Made by a program: the position numbers and the translations under genes. The notes beneath the pieces were generated by a model. The model was given only the letters and a program-made list of their open reading frames with translations, was not told the origin of the DNA and did not search any database. DNA of 64,000 nucleotides, taken from Fomitopsis serialis. Taxonomy: Eukaryota; Basidiomycota; Agaricomycetes; Polyporales; Fomitopsidaceae. Shown here in pieces: positions 10,747 through 20,530 of this stretch (position 1 is the stretch's first letter; every line of letters starts with the position of its first letter). The stretch lies in NCBI RefSeq assembly GCF_022376445.1, contig NW_025954985.1, positions 1 to 64,000 on the forward strand, given 5' to 3'.

Positions 10747-11691
10747 ATGTCGATCGAACTCACGAAGAACAACTTTACGGCCCTAAACGACACCAATTAT
10801 GCGGAGTGGGCTACCCGGATGGAGGCTGACCTCATCCGAAAGAAGTTGTGGACGGGTGTTGTCGTGATTGACGCAGAACCGCCGACTGCGTTGCCGATGG
10901 GGGAGACGGAGGCATGGTGGAAGAAATTGGTTGATGCACGGTCGAAGGCGAAGATGGCGGAGGCTCGGGCGGAGATGATTGCAAGGGTGGAGGATGGTCA
11001 ACTGTCGCACATGCAAAGTCGGGATCCGATGGAGATCTGGAACCACCTTGCGCAGATTCACGTTGCGCGTGGGTTCGCAACCCGGTTGGCACTTCGGAGG
11101 CAGTTCATGCGATTCCGGAAGGAGGATGAGGTTATGGCGGCGTGGATTGGGCGAGTGAAGGCTTTTGCCTTTCGAATGGAGAAGGCTGGAATTCAGGTGA
11201 CTGATGAAGATCGCATCCTCACGCTTACGAACGGACTCGATGAGTCATACGAACCCTTCGTTATTTCGCTGGACGCTACGCCGTCCGACCAACTCACGCT
11301 CAGTCATGTCATTGATCGGCTGATCAGCGAAGAGATGCGGCGCGGTGGCCACAAGCCTGACACGAAACGTACGGACGGTGCTTACATAGCTCAGTCGAAG
11401 AATGGGAGTGGTCGAGGGCGAGGATCAGGGGGTGGGGATTCAGGGAACGGGGCGGAAGGCTATGGTTCGGGAGGTTCATCGGGAGGTATGCCAACGTGCT
11501 GGAGATGTGGGAAGCAGGGGCACATTCGTGCATTCTGTCGCGAGGAGCCGGTTCGAGGCAGCAGTCCTAACCCTTCGAAGAATGAAGCCGCCATGACAGC
11601 TGTGCATGACATCTCGCAACTTCAAGTTCCACCGAGGGACTACAGGACGATTGAGATTGGGAGCCTTCGGTTGCCTGGGCATGTTCTTTGA
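10747..11691 (+). CDS. gag: Copia-type Gag polyprotein with CCHC zinc knuckle
   Basis: A 314-residue frame from the first good ATG (MSIELTKNNFTALND). The N-terminus has the copia Gag pattern NYAEWATRMEADLIRKKLW, then helices (EIWNHLAQIH, LRRQFMRFRKEDE, ILTLTNGLDESYEPFV) of the UBN2/gag-polypeptide family, a Gly-rich linker, and a knuckle CWRCGKQGHIRAFC (C-x2-C-x4-H-x4-C). Gag forms the particle and binds RNA. The frame is intact with no stop or shift, so the element may still supply Gag. The frame ends 84 bases before the right LTR, with no pol-like sequence after it. Confidence 0.92.
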   Translation: MSIELTKNNFTALNDTNYAEWATRMEADLIRKKLWTGVVVIDAEPPTALPMGETEAWWKKLVDARSKAKMAEARAEMIARVEDGQLSHMQSRDPMEIWNHLAQIHVARGFATRLALRRQFMRFRKEDEVMAAWIGRVKAFAFRMEKAGIQVTDEDRILTLTNGLDESYEPFVISLDATPSDQLTLSHVIDRLISEEMRRGGHKPDTKRTDGAYIAQSKNGSGRGRGSGGGDSGNGAEGYGSGGSSGGMPTCWRCGKQGHIRAFCREEPVRGSSPNPSKNEAAMTAVHDISQLQVPPRDYRTIEIGSLRLPGHVL

Positions 11692-11762
11692 TTGGAATCA
11701 GGGGGTGCATTTCGCCTTAGCATTTACTATTGACATACATTCTGCATGATGCTCTGTGCAGT

Positions 11763-11775
11763 AGTCGAGGGGGTG
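11763..11775 (+). promoter_or_regulatory. Polypurine tract
   Basis: Purine-rich AGTCGAGGGGGTG abuts the right LTR. This is the position and composition expected for the plus-strand primer of an LTR retroelement. Confidence 0.65.
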
Positions 11776-11940
11776 TGACGGAATATGGGGTGTAGCGCCT
11801 ACTGCACGTGATCGGAGTAGCTACATAGTTCGCATGTACGTAGCAGGTCTTCACGCGTTCGAACGGGGTATACTCGATATACCAGAAGTCCCCGCTGCTC
11901 TCGACTTGACGCGCGTCCTCGTCTTCAGGGGATTTCTACA
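11776..11940 (+). repeat. Right LTR
   Basis: Reads the same as the left LTR over all 165 bp, ends CTACA and is followed by the target duplication TCTAC. Confidence 0.95.
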
Positions 11941-11945
11941 TCTAC
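11941..11945. repeat. Target site duplication, right copy (TCTAC)
   Basis: Pairs with 10472-10476. The downstream AATGCGC resumes the P450 frame (VST-MRSFFLAM). Confidence 0.93.
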
Positions 11946-12848
11946 AATGCGCTCATTCTTCCTAGCTATGATGTGTCATTCGGACGTGCAGAAGAAGGCT
12001 CAAGCCGAGATTGACCGCGTCGTAGGGTCAAACAGGCTCCCAGTAATCGCAGATCGAGACAACCTGCCTTACACAAAGGCCTTGTGCTGGGAGATCTTGC
12101 GGTGGCGACCTATCGGTCCTTTGGGTGAGAATTCTTGGATTCGCTCGCATGTTTCTTACCGTTCACCCACGATATGCGATAGGGATACCTCATCGCCTGG
12201 CCCAGGATGACACGCATGCCGGCTATTTCCTCCCAAAAGGAAGTGTTGTGATAGCCAATATCTGGTACGAACGGCAGTGGCCGGGTGTGGTCGATGCTAC
12301 ATTCGATGGCTCATGTGTCCTTCAGGAAAATGCTTCGTGATCCACGGCATTACTCAAATCCTGAGCAATTCAATCCGGACAGGTTTCTTCCGCGAGAAGG
12401 GTCGGAGCCTGAACGCGACCCTCGCCACATCGTGTTCGGGTTTGGAAGACGGTGAGATATCATCTTAAACCAGCGTCGAACTTACCAGTCATATATGTGT
12501 GTTTCATAGCGTATGCCCAGGTCAACATTATGCTGTATCGCATGAGTGGTTTCTGAGACACACTTCCAGGTTCACAGCTCGCTGAGACGAGTTTGTTCTT
12601 GATCTGTGCCACGTCCCTCGCCGCGTTCGAAATCTCCAAACCTGTCATAGATGGCAAGGTTATTGAACCTTCGATGGAGTATACCACTGGAACCATCACG
12701 TACGTTCACTGTTGAGTCTTGACTCGGGATAAAGACAACAGCACTCATCTGTTCTAATGCTAGCCATCCGCAAGAGTTCCAATGCGCCATCAAGCCACGA
12801 TCCTCCAAGGCGGAGGCTCTACTGTCTGCGTATGAGCGTGGTGATTGA

Positions 12849-13375
12849 ACATGTTTGATGCGATGCCGAAGTGTAAGTGTTCGTCGGAGTCGAACACTGG
12901 GTTTCTCTTGGTATCAATGATAATTGATAAGTACAGTATCTCTCGAGCGTAGTGACTAAATGGAATCTCCTCTTCCTCTCGCGGTTGTTCTTCAAGTTGT
13001 ACTAGTACAGTACTTACGCTCTGTTAAGCGTTGTTCGGAATCAATTTCCTTTGACGATACTCAGCATAAATCCTCTGAGGCTATGTGCGAGGAGCAGATA
13101 TATATATTGGAATAGAGAGAAGTCGAAGACAACGAGTGGACGCAAGTACTGCCAGAGGCTGCCAGGCTGGCGACCTAAGTACAGATGCGCTCAGCGTCTG
13201 GCTCAGGCTCGGAGCAAGATGAGATCGGGGAGCAGAACGGCAGCCGGGCCGGGACGATCTGTCCACCGATCACGCCGTCCACTGCGACTTGCTTACTCTC
13301 ATGTATGCAGCGGCATTCTGGCGGACACTCTTACCCCGCTCTCTCTTTACGCTGACATCCCTGAGCGCCGCGAAC
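12849..13375. other. Intergenic region with A/T-rich core promoter
   Basis: Contains ATATATAT near 13096, about 280 bases before the BTB start. Short open frames over 13051-13370 show no domain. Confidence 0.4.
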
Positions 13376-14438
13376 ATGGCAAATGGCAGTCCGAGCATCT
13401 CCGCAGACGACGCCGCGAAACTGCGTCGGCATCCGAAGTACTGGCTCGAAGACGGCTCGCTCGTCGTGCGCACTCAGGGCGATCTCTTCAAGGTCCATAG
13501 AACGCTCCTTCAACGACACTCTCCCGTAGTATCGTCTCTCGCAGAAAACGCGTCGCGAGATGAGGCCGCGCGCACGGATGGCTGCCCGACGCTGCACGTA
13601 CCGGACGAGCTGGGTGTGGAGAGTGCCGACTTCGAGACATTGCTCGAGCACCTGTACCATGATGTGTGCGTCTCCGTGGCTATTCTACCTGTTGATAAGC
13701 TTTTGAATATTCCAAGCCCATTAGGACGTGACGCGCCGTTCCCTCGAACTGCTTCGATACTGCGAGCGTCGTCGAAGCGCCAGCTCGACTTTCCTCTACT
13801 GCACCAGCTCGCACGTCAGAGACTAGAGAGCATGGTGCCATCTGATCCAACCGCTTTCTACGAAGTGCAGCAACCGGATCACATGCTCACGCTTGCCGTC
13901 GATTACGACGTCTATACGGTCAGTGTGCACTCCATGGTATGCATTTCCGCAAACCTCATGCCTGCCGCAGATACAGAAGGCCCTCTTCTACACGATCGCT
14001 ACGCATGCGAACCTCCAACATGACGAACCTGAAGGCCTCGCACCCGGGGTCAGTGTCCCGCAGGATGCACAGCCCGTAGACTCGGCCCTCGCCAACCAAT
14101 TCACCCTCTCTCCCGAGCTCACAAAACGGTGTCAGAAGCTCCTAGATGACCTCGTCGCGCACTTCACACCGATCCTGTTCACCGTCGCGACCGCAGGACA
14201 CATGGCGTGCACGGACGTCTTTGCAGAGCAGTGGATGTCGCTCGTCATCCAGCCTGCGCTGGAGAACAGCGGACTGTGTCGGCCGATCGAGACGCTGCAG
14301 ACGATCATTGATCTGGACTGGAAGGCGCAGGGTCTCTGTGATGAGTGCGTGTCGGAGAAGAGGGAGGAGTGGCGGGATGAGCAGAGGGCGGTTTGGGAGA
14401 AGTTGGACGGATGGCTTGGTTTGACGGGAAAGCAATGA
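13376..14438 (+). CDS. BTB/POZ domain protein
   Basis: The start ATG (13376) gives MANGSPSISADDAAKLRRHPKYWLEDG, followed by the core BTB pattern GSLVVRTQGDLFKVHRTLLQRHSPVVSSL and LHVPDELGVESADFETLLEHLYHD. A second half has LLHQLARQRLESMVPSDP and AVDYDVYTIQKALFYTIATHA, ending in a Cys-containing C-terminus (LCDECVSEKREEW). BTB domains dimerise and can serve as Cul3 adaptors; many basidiomycete paralogues have no known role. Two short introns (about 13668-13722 and 13921-13970) keep the frame open. The C-terminus is acidic and charged. Confidence 0.75.
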
Positions 14439-15122
14439 GTATTAATAGTGAGCGAGTCTACAGTCGCTACTCAACAGTAGGAGAGGTCTTGTATCACAGA
14501 TTGTAACATCAATGAGAGAACGCAGCGGCGCTGTGTCGACTGCTCAATGTAGTACATCGACTACCAGACCACGCTGGACCAAGTTCAATGATGTTAAGTG
14601 ACACCTATCGATGTACAAGCATCGATCAATTCCAGTCAAAATCAAAGGCCGACATGGTGCTGTTCTCTGGTAGATCCGGTGTGGCAGTGCTCCTTAAGTA
14701 TATCCTGCAACAGATTGTCCGAGCCATTGCACAGGCAAGAGCGCCTCGGGCGGCTTCGGTATTTCCTTTCTCAGCAGGTCGGAGTGGATGAGGGTGCCGC
14801 TCTTGCCATACGGAGCGTCGAATGTTGCGCTCCGAGACAGGCCCACCACCATCGCCGCACTGACACCAAACTGACACAGACATCCCGTCCACATCATCCA
14901 CGCAGCATACACCGAATGTCGCGTTTGTATTCTGCCCTCGGGACTGCTCACAGCTTAGTCGTAGTCATGTCGGAGTACACTTGGCGTCGCCGTTTTCTCT
15001 ACTCCTAGAGGCTATCGCGGGCGCATGACGAACTGACACATCTCCCTGATAGACCGAGCTATAAAGTAGCTCGTCCCATACATCGACGAGGCAGTCAACT
15101 ACCGCTTCTTGATTTTGACAAA
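14439..15122. other. Intergenic region, dehydrogenase promoter
   Basis: CTATAAAG at about 15058-15065 lies 60 nt before the dehydrogenase ATG and is a good TATA box. No gene seen. Confidence 0.45.
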
Positions 15123-16417
15123 ATGACCACCGCCGCGAACCTCCCCAAGACGTACAAAGCCGGTGAGCCCGCTCTCCGCCTTGCGTGCATGGTGCATCGA
15201 CTGACGACGAGCACTGCGCGTCACAGTGAGCATCCCCGCACCGAATGGCGCCTGGGAGATCGTCACGCAAGAGCTGCGCGCGCCCGCGCCGGATGAGGTG
15301 CTCATCCGCGTGCACGCCTCGGGCATCTGCTACTCGGACCACTTCGCGAAGTTGGGGGGGTGGCCGGGCATGAAGTTCCCGTGCGTGACGGGCCACGAAG
15401 TAGTCGGCCGCGTCGCGGGCGTCGGCGCGGGGCTGTCCAGCAAGGACAGAGAGGGACGGTACAAGCTCGGCGCGCTCGTGGGTGTCGGCTGGAACGGCGG
15501 ATACTGCGGGCGATGCGAGCCGTGCAGGACGGGGAACGCTTTCATGTGCAAGGAGGGACAGGTGACGGGGTTCACGTTTGATGGTGGGCATGCGGAGTAC
15601 ATGTATGCGCCTGAGACGGGTGCGTTGTCCTAAGGAGAGTATGCTTCGATGCAGTGCTGATTGAGCTGCAGCGGTGGTGAGCATCCCGGAGGAGGCGTTG
15701 CAGAAGGCATCGTATGCAGAGCTCGCGCCCTTGCTGTGCGGAGGTATCACGGTCTTTGACGCTATCCGCACGGCACCGTGGAAGCCCGGCGACCTCTGCC
15801 TCGTACAGGGCATCGGAGGCCTTGGGCATCTTGGCATTCAATACGCATCAAAGCTCGGTCTGAAGGTAAGCACTTGCCCCTCGTCGTCTGTTCGCAACCT
15901 CAATGGGACTGCCACAGGTCATCGCCGTCTCCTCCGGCTCCTCCAAAAAGTCGCTCGCCCTCTCGCTCGGGGCCTCCGAGTACATCGACGCCTCCGCGAC
16001 GGACGTCGTCTCGTATGTCAAGTCGCTCGGCGGCGCGCGCCTCGTCCTCTGCACCGCGCCCTACTCGCAGAGCATCTCCAATATCATCCCCGCCGTCGGC
16101 CTGAACGGGACCGTGACGCTCGTGAGCGCGGCGGTGGACGGGAAGATCCAGGTGGACAACGTGGTCCTGAACATGAGCCGCGCGGCGCTGCGCGGGTGGT
16201 GCTGCGGGTGTTCGCCGGACACGGAGCAGTGTGTCAAGTTCTCGACGTTGTCTGGTGAGTGATTGGCGTCTGGGTCGCTGGGGTTTGGAGACTGACGCTT
16301 GGATGCGTAGATGTGAAGTCGATAGTGAAGGAGTTCCCACTGGAGGAGTACCCGAATGCGTACGATGCTGTGATGGCGAACAAGGCGAGGTTCCGCAACG
16401 TCATTGTCTTCCCGTAA
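15123..16417 (+). CDS. Zinc-dependent alcohol dehydrogenase (MDR family)
   Basis: Oxidises or reduces alcohols/aldehydes with NAD(P)H, probably in the cytosol. The GroES-like part has the catalytic zinc ligands in SGICYSD (Cys) and GHEVVG (His-Glu), plus the four-Cys structural zinc loop CGRCEPCRTGNAFMC. The Rossmann part has GIGGLGHLGIQYA, and the C-part LRGWCCGCSPDTEQC and NAYDAVMANKARFRNVIVF. Exons: 15123-15162, 15227-15619, 15672-15865, 15918-16254 and 16311-16417, each with consensus splice sites and no frame break. Residues and length (about 355) fit the class of fungal propanol-preferring or cinnamyl-alcohol-like enzymes. The exact substrate cannot be read from sequence. Confidence 0.92.
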
Positions 16418-17460
16418 GAAAGCTGTATCTCTAGTAATGATCGTCCTCTCCGTGTGTATTTATAGAGCAGTATGGATGTCTCGTCTTCGTAATGTGCTCT
16501 GACTTGATGCGATGACAATCAGTTTGGAAGTACAAGGAATCGACGATATACGGCATTCAGCAAGAGGGATGAAAGGAGATGACCGTACCTTCGTTTCCGC
16601 GTTGTTCAGCGCGAGGGTTGGTATCACACTGATGGCATAAAATACGACAGCCAGGATTACGCCCTCGGCCGCACCCTCAGATGGCCGACACATTCGCTGA
16701 AGGGAAGGCAAACAAATATATTGTACATCTCTTCAAGATCGGAAGCGGTTTCACTCTTATGGAAGGTCCGTCGGTATGGGAAGGTAGCGAGAAGACTGGG
16801 GGCCTGTGTGTGTGAAGCTCTGGCCGCTAGTGGCACCAACCGAGCAGCAGCGCGATATGTCCGACGAAGAGTGGCTCGGACGCGCCCTGTTGGCAGGCGA
16901 CGACCCGCACAGCAGGGCCGCGCAGTCAAAATGAATGAATGCACGGGCTCACATAGCAGCTTGCTGGACCAACGCGACGAGTGATCGCTGAACCCGCTGT
17001 CCTGCTACGGCCGGGAGATCAGCTCGAGTGCAGTCGTTACCCAAAATTGCGGGCGCGTGCAGAAAACAACAAACAACGATCTGGGCGGGGCCCAAGATAG
17101 CCAAAGTATGGGAGTGTCACTCCGAGTCAGAGTCATCGACGTCCGCTGTGATATTTTGTGGATACCCACCTTTCATGAAAATAATGCACACTAAGCCGTT
17201 TCCAATTGCATTGCGCATTCCTGGTCGCCGCCGTGATAAGTATAAGCCTGTGGTAAATTCAGCCTGAGCCACAGGCTTAAACGCCGACCACACAGACCAG
17301 GCGCCTATTCTTGCCTTTGTCCCTCCGCTGCCGTCTCTTCCAAGTGCCACTCACTGTCGTCGCTCATCATCCAGCAATCGACTTCAACTGCACACGACAA
17401 CGTCAATAACAACACAAATCCGATCACTATCCTCACGTACCTCTTGCTCTAGTCGTACCG
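16418..17460. other. Intergenic region
   Basis: About 1 kb without a confident gene. It contains the hairpin at 17243-17279 and the upstream region of the first orphan gene. Confidence 0.4.
17243..17279. repeat. Perfect 11-bp inverted repeat (hairpin)
   Basis: TAAGCCTGTGG and CCACAGGCTTA are exact reverse complements separated by 15 bases. They lie about 180 nt upstream of the first orphan gene. The half GCCACAGGC recurs at about 20372-20380 ahead of a possible third family member. Could be a regulatory palindrome. Confidence 0.6.
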
Positions 17461-18344
17461 ATGTTCTCGATTCGACTCTTCGTGGCCGACCATCCCCATG
17501 GAACATCAATGGTAGACATGGTCAAAGAAATGGCGAGGAAGCCTATGCCTCGCTATCTAGAATGCAGGCCAGCCACCTTCGCTCAGCCAACGCCGTGCGA
17601 CCCTCGTCTTGAGGGGCGGGCCAAGTTCGCGGCGATCCTCAACGGTGAATGGAGTGGCGAGGAGGAGGCGCAAGCTGCAAGCAGACATCATATAGCGGTC
17701 GACGAAAGTCGTCAAGTAAGAAGACATTGATGAACTGCTATATGATATGTGCTTACCTGTAATCTGCAGTCCGAGGACATAGTCTATACCACATGGCCTC
17801 CAGTCTTGACGACCCAGACCTCCCCGAAACTAGGTCAATCTATGCCACCGGTTAGTACTCCAGCAGCAGCGTCAACGACCGTGGTTGATAATCATGGTCA
17901 CAGACTTGCACCCACCTGCCTGGCGGGCAAAACAATGGGGCCCCGGAGATGGCACAACGGCAGTATAATGAAAGGAAGCGCATCTTCCACAGAGCCGAAA
18001 AGCTTGTCACAGCGCGCTTGCTTGCAAACGAGGCTGCAGGAGATACGCTCCTCCAGGAGATCATGGATCTCACTCTCGCTGCCGCAGCCGAAGATGCTGC
18101 CCTGGAGTCGACAGTGCCGACTCATCCCCGGATGGAGAGTGCGCCTATCGTGCCGTCTCCACAGACGAATACATCGAACAGGGACCTGGCGCCATGGGAG
18201 AGAAGGGTGCCACACCCTCTGGACTCGAGCCCTGCGTCCTCGACGACGCTACTCAGTCCCATCGATGCTTGGGAGCCACTTGCGACGTCAACGCCCCGTC
18301 CAGACAACCAGCGTGGCTCGCTGAAGGAACATGCCACGCAGTAG
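17461..18344 (+). CDS. Orphan family protein, copy 1
   Basis: I do not recognise this family. It is paired with the gene at 18880. Shared blocks: the N-terminus MFSIRLFVADHP...VDMVKEMARKP, RYLECRPATFAQPTP, KFAAILNGEW; a middle VYTTWPPVLT; helical RAEKLVTARLLANEAAGDTLLQE...LAAAAEDA; and the C-terminal SSPASSTTLLSP..WEPLATSTPRP. No signal peptide, membrane helix or known catalytic motif. Exons read as 17461-17716, 17771-about 17849 and about 17904-18344, joined by GT-AG introns. The protein is about 250 residues, with a helical centre and Pro/Ser/Thr-rich tail. The tail motif conserved between copies suggests a short binding peptide (inference). Confidence 0.6.
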
Positions 18345-18879
18345 GTGCGTTCATACGCTACCTAAATGCACAGTGCTGATACCATCACCGTGAGCAGTTG
18401 ACCGTGGGCGGGGAAACCGGAGGGGGGATATGCGCGATAGGAAATGCTGCGGGGGAAAACGGCCTCAGGCTGTACGCCTCCAGAATGGAAGCTGAAAGTA
18501 GTCGGACTGTATAGAATCGAGCCGCCGTCTTGTAACGCTGTTGAATGTCTCTTCTTTCTGTGATGTAATGCATTGTTCGAAGTGAACCCACGGCGCGAAA
18601 CATACATCGCACTGGTCGTCCACCGAGACATCGCGCTCGTCCGGTGCACGCAGCTTTGCCACCGGGACATAGGCGCTGGTCGCATAAAGACGCCCGACCT
18701 TCGCGCGTACTTTGTCTCTCGCCTTTCATCTTCAATTGCTCATCGTCAAAGATCCTTCCCGACTTGAGGAATCCAGCAGTAACTATCACCTCGGGTTCAA
18801 CAGCTACACGCGTGAGTTCTCGTGGATCACATACCGGCGCGCTCGACACGAGATTGAAGCCGTTGTTCCAGTCTTGACG
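18345..18879. other. Spacer between orphan copies
   Basis: No gene seen. It presumably carries the promoter of orphan copy 2. Confidence 0.4.
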
Positions 18880-20131
18880 ATGTTCTCGTTTCGACTCTTC
18901 CTCGCAGACACCCCCTACGCGTCCGCAGCCGATATAGTCAGAGAGATGACAAGGAAGCCGAGGCGTTATTTGGATTGTAGACCGTCGGTCTTCGCACAGC
19001 CGACGCCCGAGTACCCGGAAGGAACGAGATTTGCGACGATTCTGGAGAACGACTGGGAGTTGCAAGAGGGTCGAGTCCAGCTTGCAAGTACAAACACAAA
19101 AACGGTAGATGGAGGCCATCAGGTGAGTGAAGGGCGGCGGTGGACCGTTAATGGGCTTGTGCTCACCTCAATGTGAAGGAGAGTGGCGTCGTCTACACGA
19201 CATGGCCGCCAGTGTTGTCGGCGCAACAGGGGCCGACTTCGCATGATCCCCACCATGACGAGCACCAGACCGCAGATGGCGTACGTTGCCGGCAGCTCCT
19301 GTTACTGCGTCGAGCTCATCTTCTGATCTTGCACAGATCGCGGGAACGTGTAATGAGGGCTACCCTCAATATGCCTATCCGTCTTTCGGGCAAGCATACA
19401 ATGCTCTCAAAGGGACGCAGCGAGTCCATGAGGATGTGTACCACGGCTTGCAGAGGGAGTACGCGTTCAGCCGAGTACGCGATCTGGTCGTCGCGCGCGT
19501 GCGAGCGAGCGAAGTCGAGGACCGTTTCCTGAGGGAGACGACGAATATCGTCCTGGCGGCCGCAGAGCAAGATGCCTGTGCAGAGAGGGCTTCCAACGCA
19601 AACCGCGTTCCTATCCAGCCGGAGGTCCGAAGCCCGCGCGCACATGTAGGCCTGTCCACCACCGTGTACGCTCCGACCGACGCAGTCTACGCTCCTCAGC
19701 CCGACTCGCATTCGAGCCCGGCGTCGTCATCCACGCTCCTCAGCCCAACATCCGAGTGGGAGCCGTTGGCCACGTCGACCCCGCGGCCCCAGCCCCTTCA
19801 TGACAGCGACGGGCCTGCCGACAACGCGACAACGGCTCAGGTACGATTGTCCGGTTGTCTGTATGACCCAAAGCTGACGACCGCGTCTGGAGAAGTTCGG
19901 TCCCAACGGTCGATGCACGGGCCTTCCGAGCAAGGAATCCAGCGGCGGGGCTGCTCCGAATTGAAGGGCGGGGAGTGTCGAGAGGAGAGAGCATGGACGT
20001 TCAGCGCAGGTTGGCCAGGGACAATGCAAGTCGGAGTTGTGCATGTAGATAGGGGTTTCAACATCTTCAGACAATGGTCGAGACGCGGTACCGGACTTGA
20101 ATCCACATCCCCTCACGCGTATTTGGGCTAG
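18880..20131 (+). CDS. Orphan family protein, copy 2
   Basis: Tandem paralogue of 17461-18344. It starts MFSFRLFLADTP...DIVREMTRKP, then RYLDCRPSVFAQPTP, RFATILENDWELQEG, VVYTTWPPVL, and the helical RVRDLVVARVRASEVEDRFLRE.NIVLAAAEQDA, then SSPASSSTLLSPTSEWEPLATSTPRP. Exons are approximately 18880-19122, 19179-about 19280 and about 19339-20131. The second intron seems to begin near GATGGCGTACGT, so the donor is uncertain. Where copy 1 stops (ACG CAG TAG), copy 2 reads GCT CAG GTA and stays open for a further 96 residues. This is either a lost stop or an unrecognised intron after 19842. Role unknown. Confidence 0.58.
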
Positions 20132-20530
20132 GTCTGCATAAACATGGATTTATCACGCCTCGCCGCGAGCGTATCCTTCATACGGCGGATAGCCGCAGAA
20201 CATCTTTGGGTTCCCTAGATTGAAACGACGGCAATGGCCCCCACAAAGTTCATTTGTGGTCCCCGCCATAGCAGAACCTGACACCAGACCGCCCCCTGCC
20301 TGCGCCGGGCCTAAAAGGTCCGGGGGTGGTATGCCGGCATCACGCGCCGCCACACCGAGATATGCAGCTAAGCCACAGGCGCGTAAGCGCCAGTTCAACA
20401 AAGGGAGCGCTCGCCCGTGGCCGCTTTCTTGTAGTTGTCTTCCAACTTCCTCGCTCCCGCTGTCTGTTCGCTCGTTCCTATCAAGGCACTACATACGCGT
20501 GAACAGACCTAGAGAACACAGATCAACAAC
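20132..20530. other. Intergenic region
   Basis: Contains GCCACAGGC..GTAAGCGCC at about 20372-20390, similar to the motif upstream of orphan copy 1. No clear gene. Confidence 0.35.

Larger units (their letters stand above)
10477..11940 (+). mobile_element. Short non-autonomous LTR retrotransposon carrying only gag (TR-GAG-like)
   Basis: The element is 1,464 bp: two 165-bp LTRs that look identical base for base, 5'-TG...CA-3' ends, a 5-bp target duplication, a 1,134-bp interior with one gag gene, and a purine tract just before the right LTR. There is no room for protease, integrase, reverse transcriptase or RNase H, so it must be mobilised by a relative elsewhere in the genome. This matches the TR-GAG class described in plants. 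Identical LTRs mean recent insertion. It sits in the P450 I-helix exon in the same orientation as the gene. Confidence 0.93.
9160..12848 (+). pseudogene. Cytochrome P450 gene interrupted by an LTR element
   Basis: Basidiomycete microsomal P450 (O-methylsterigmatocystin-oxidoreductase-like style). Seen in order: an N-terminal anchor (VALVLLLYTARRAL), the hinge LPPGPTGWPVIGN, FGKHMIILDSFEVANDLLDKK, the I-helix AGAADTTVST, the K-helix EILRWRP (ExxR), FNPDRFLPRE (PERF region), FGFGRRVCPGQHYA (haem Cys) and the C-end ISHPQEF-type TSHPQEFQCAIKPRS. The coding exons before and after the insertion join cleanly once the element and one target copy are ignored, and no other break was seen, so the gene was disrupted recently. 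The exact start is unclear: the anchor frame has no ATG nearby, and 9160 is a neighbouring-frame ATG. Presumed role: haem monooxygenase in xenobiotic or secondary metabolism, with an electron-donating CPR partner encoded elsewhere. Confidence 0.88.

Noticed and set aside
17028..20401. Identical hexapeptide FCGYPP in small frames at about 17.15 kb (+) and 20.19 kb (-), with all codons differing synonymously
   Set aside because: Flanking residues do not match, and in a six-frame comparison of this size several six-residue matches are expected by chance.
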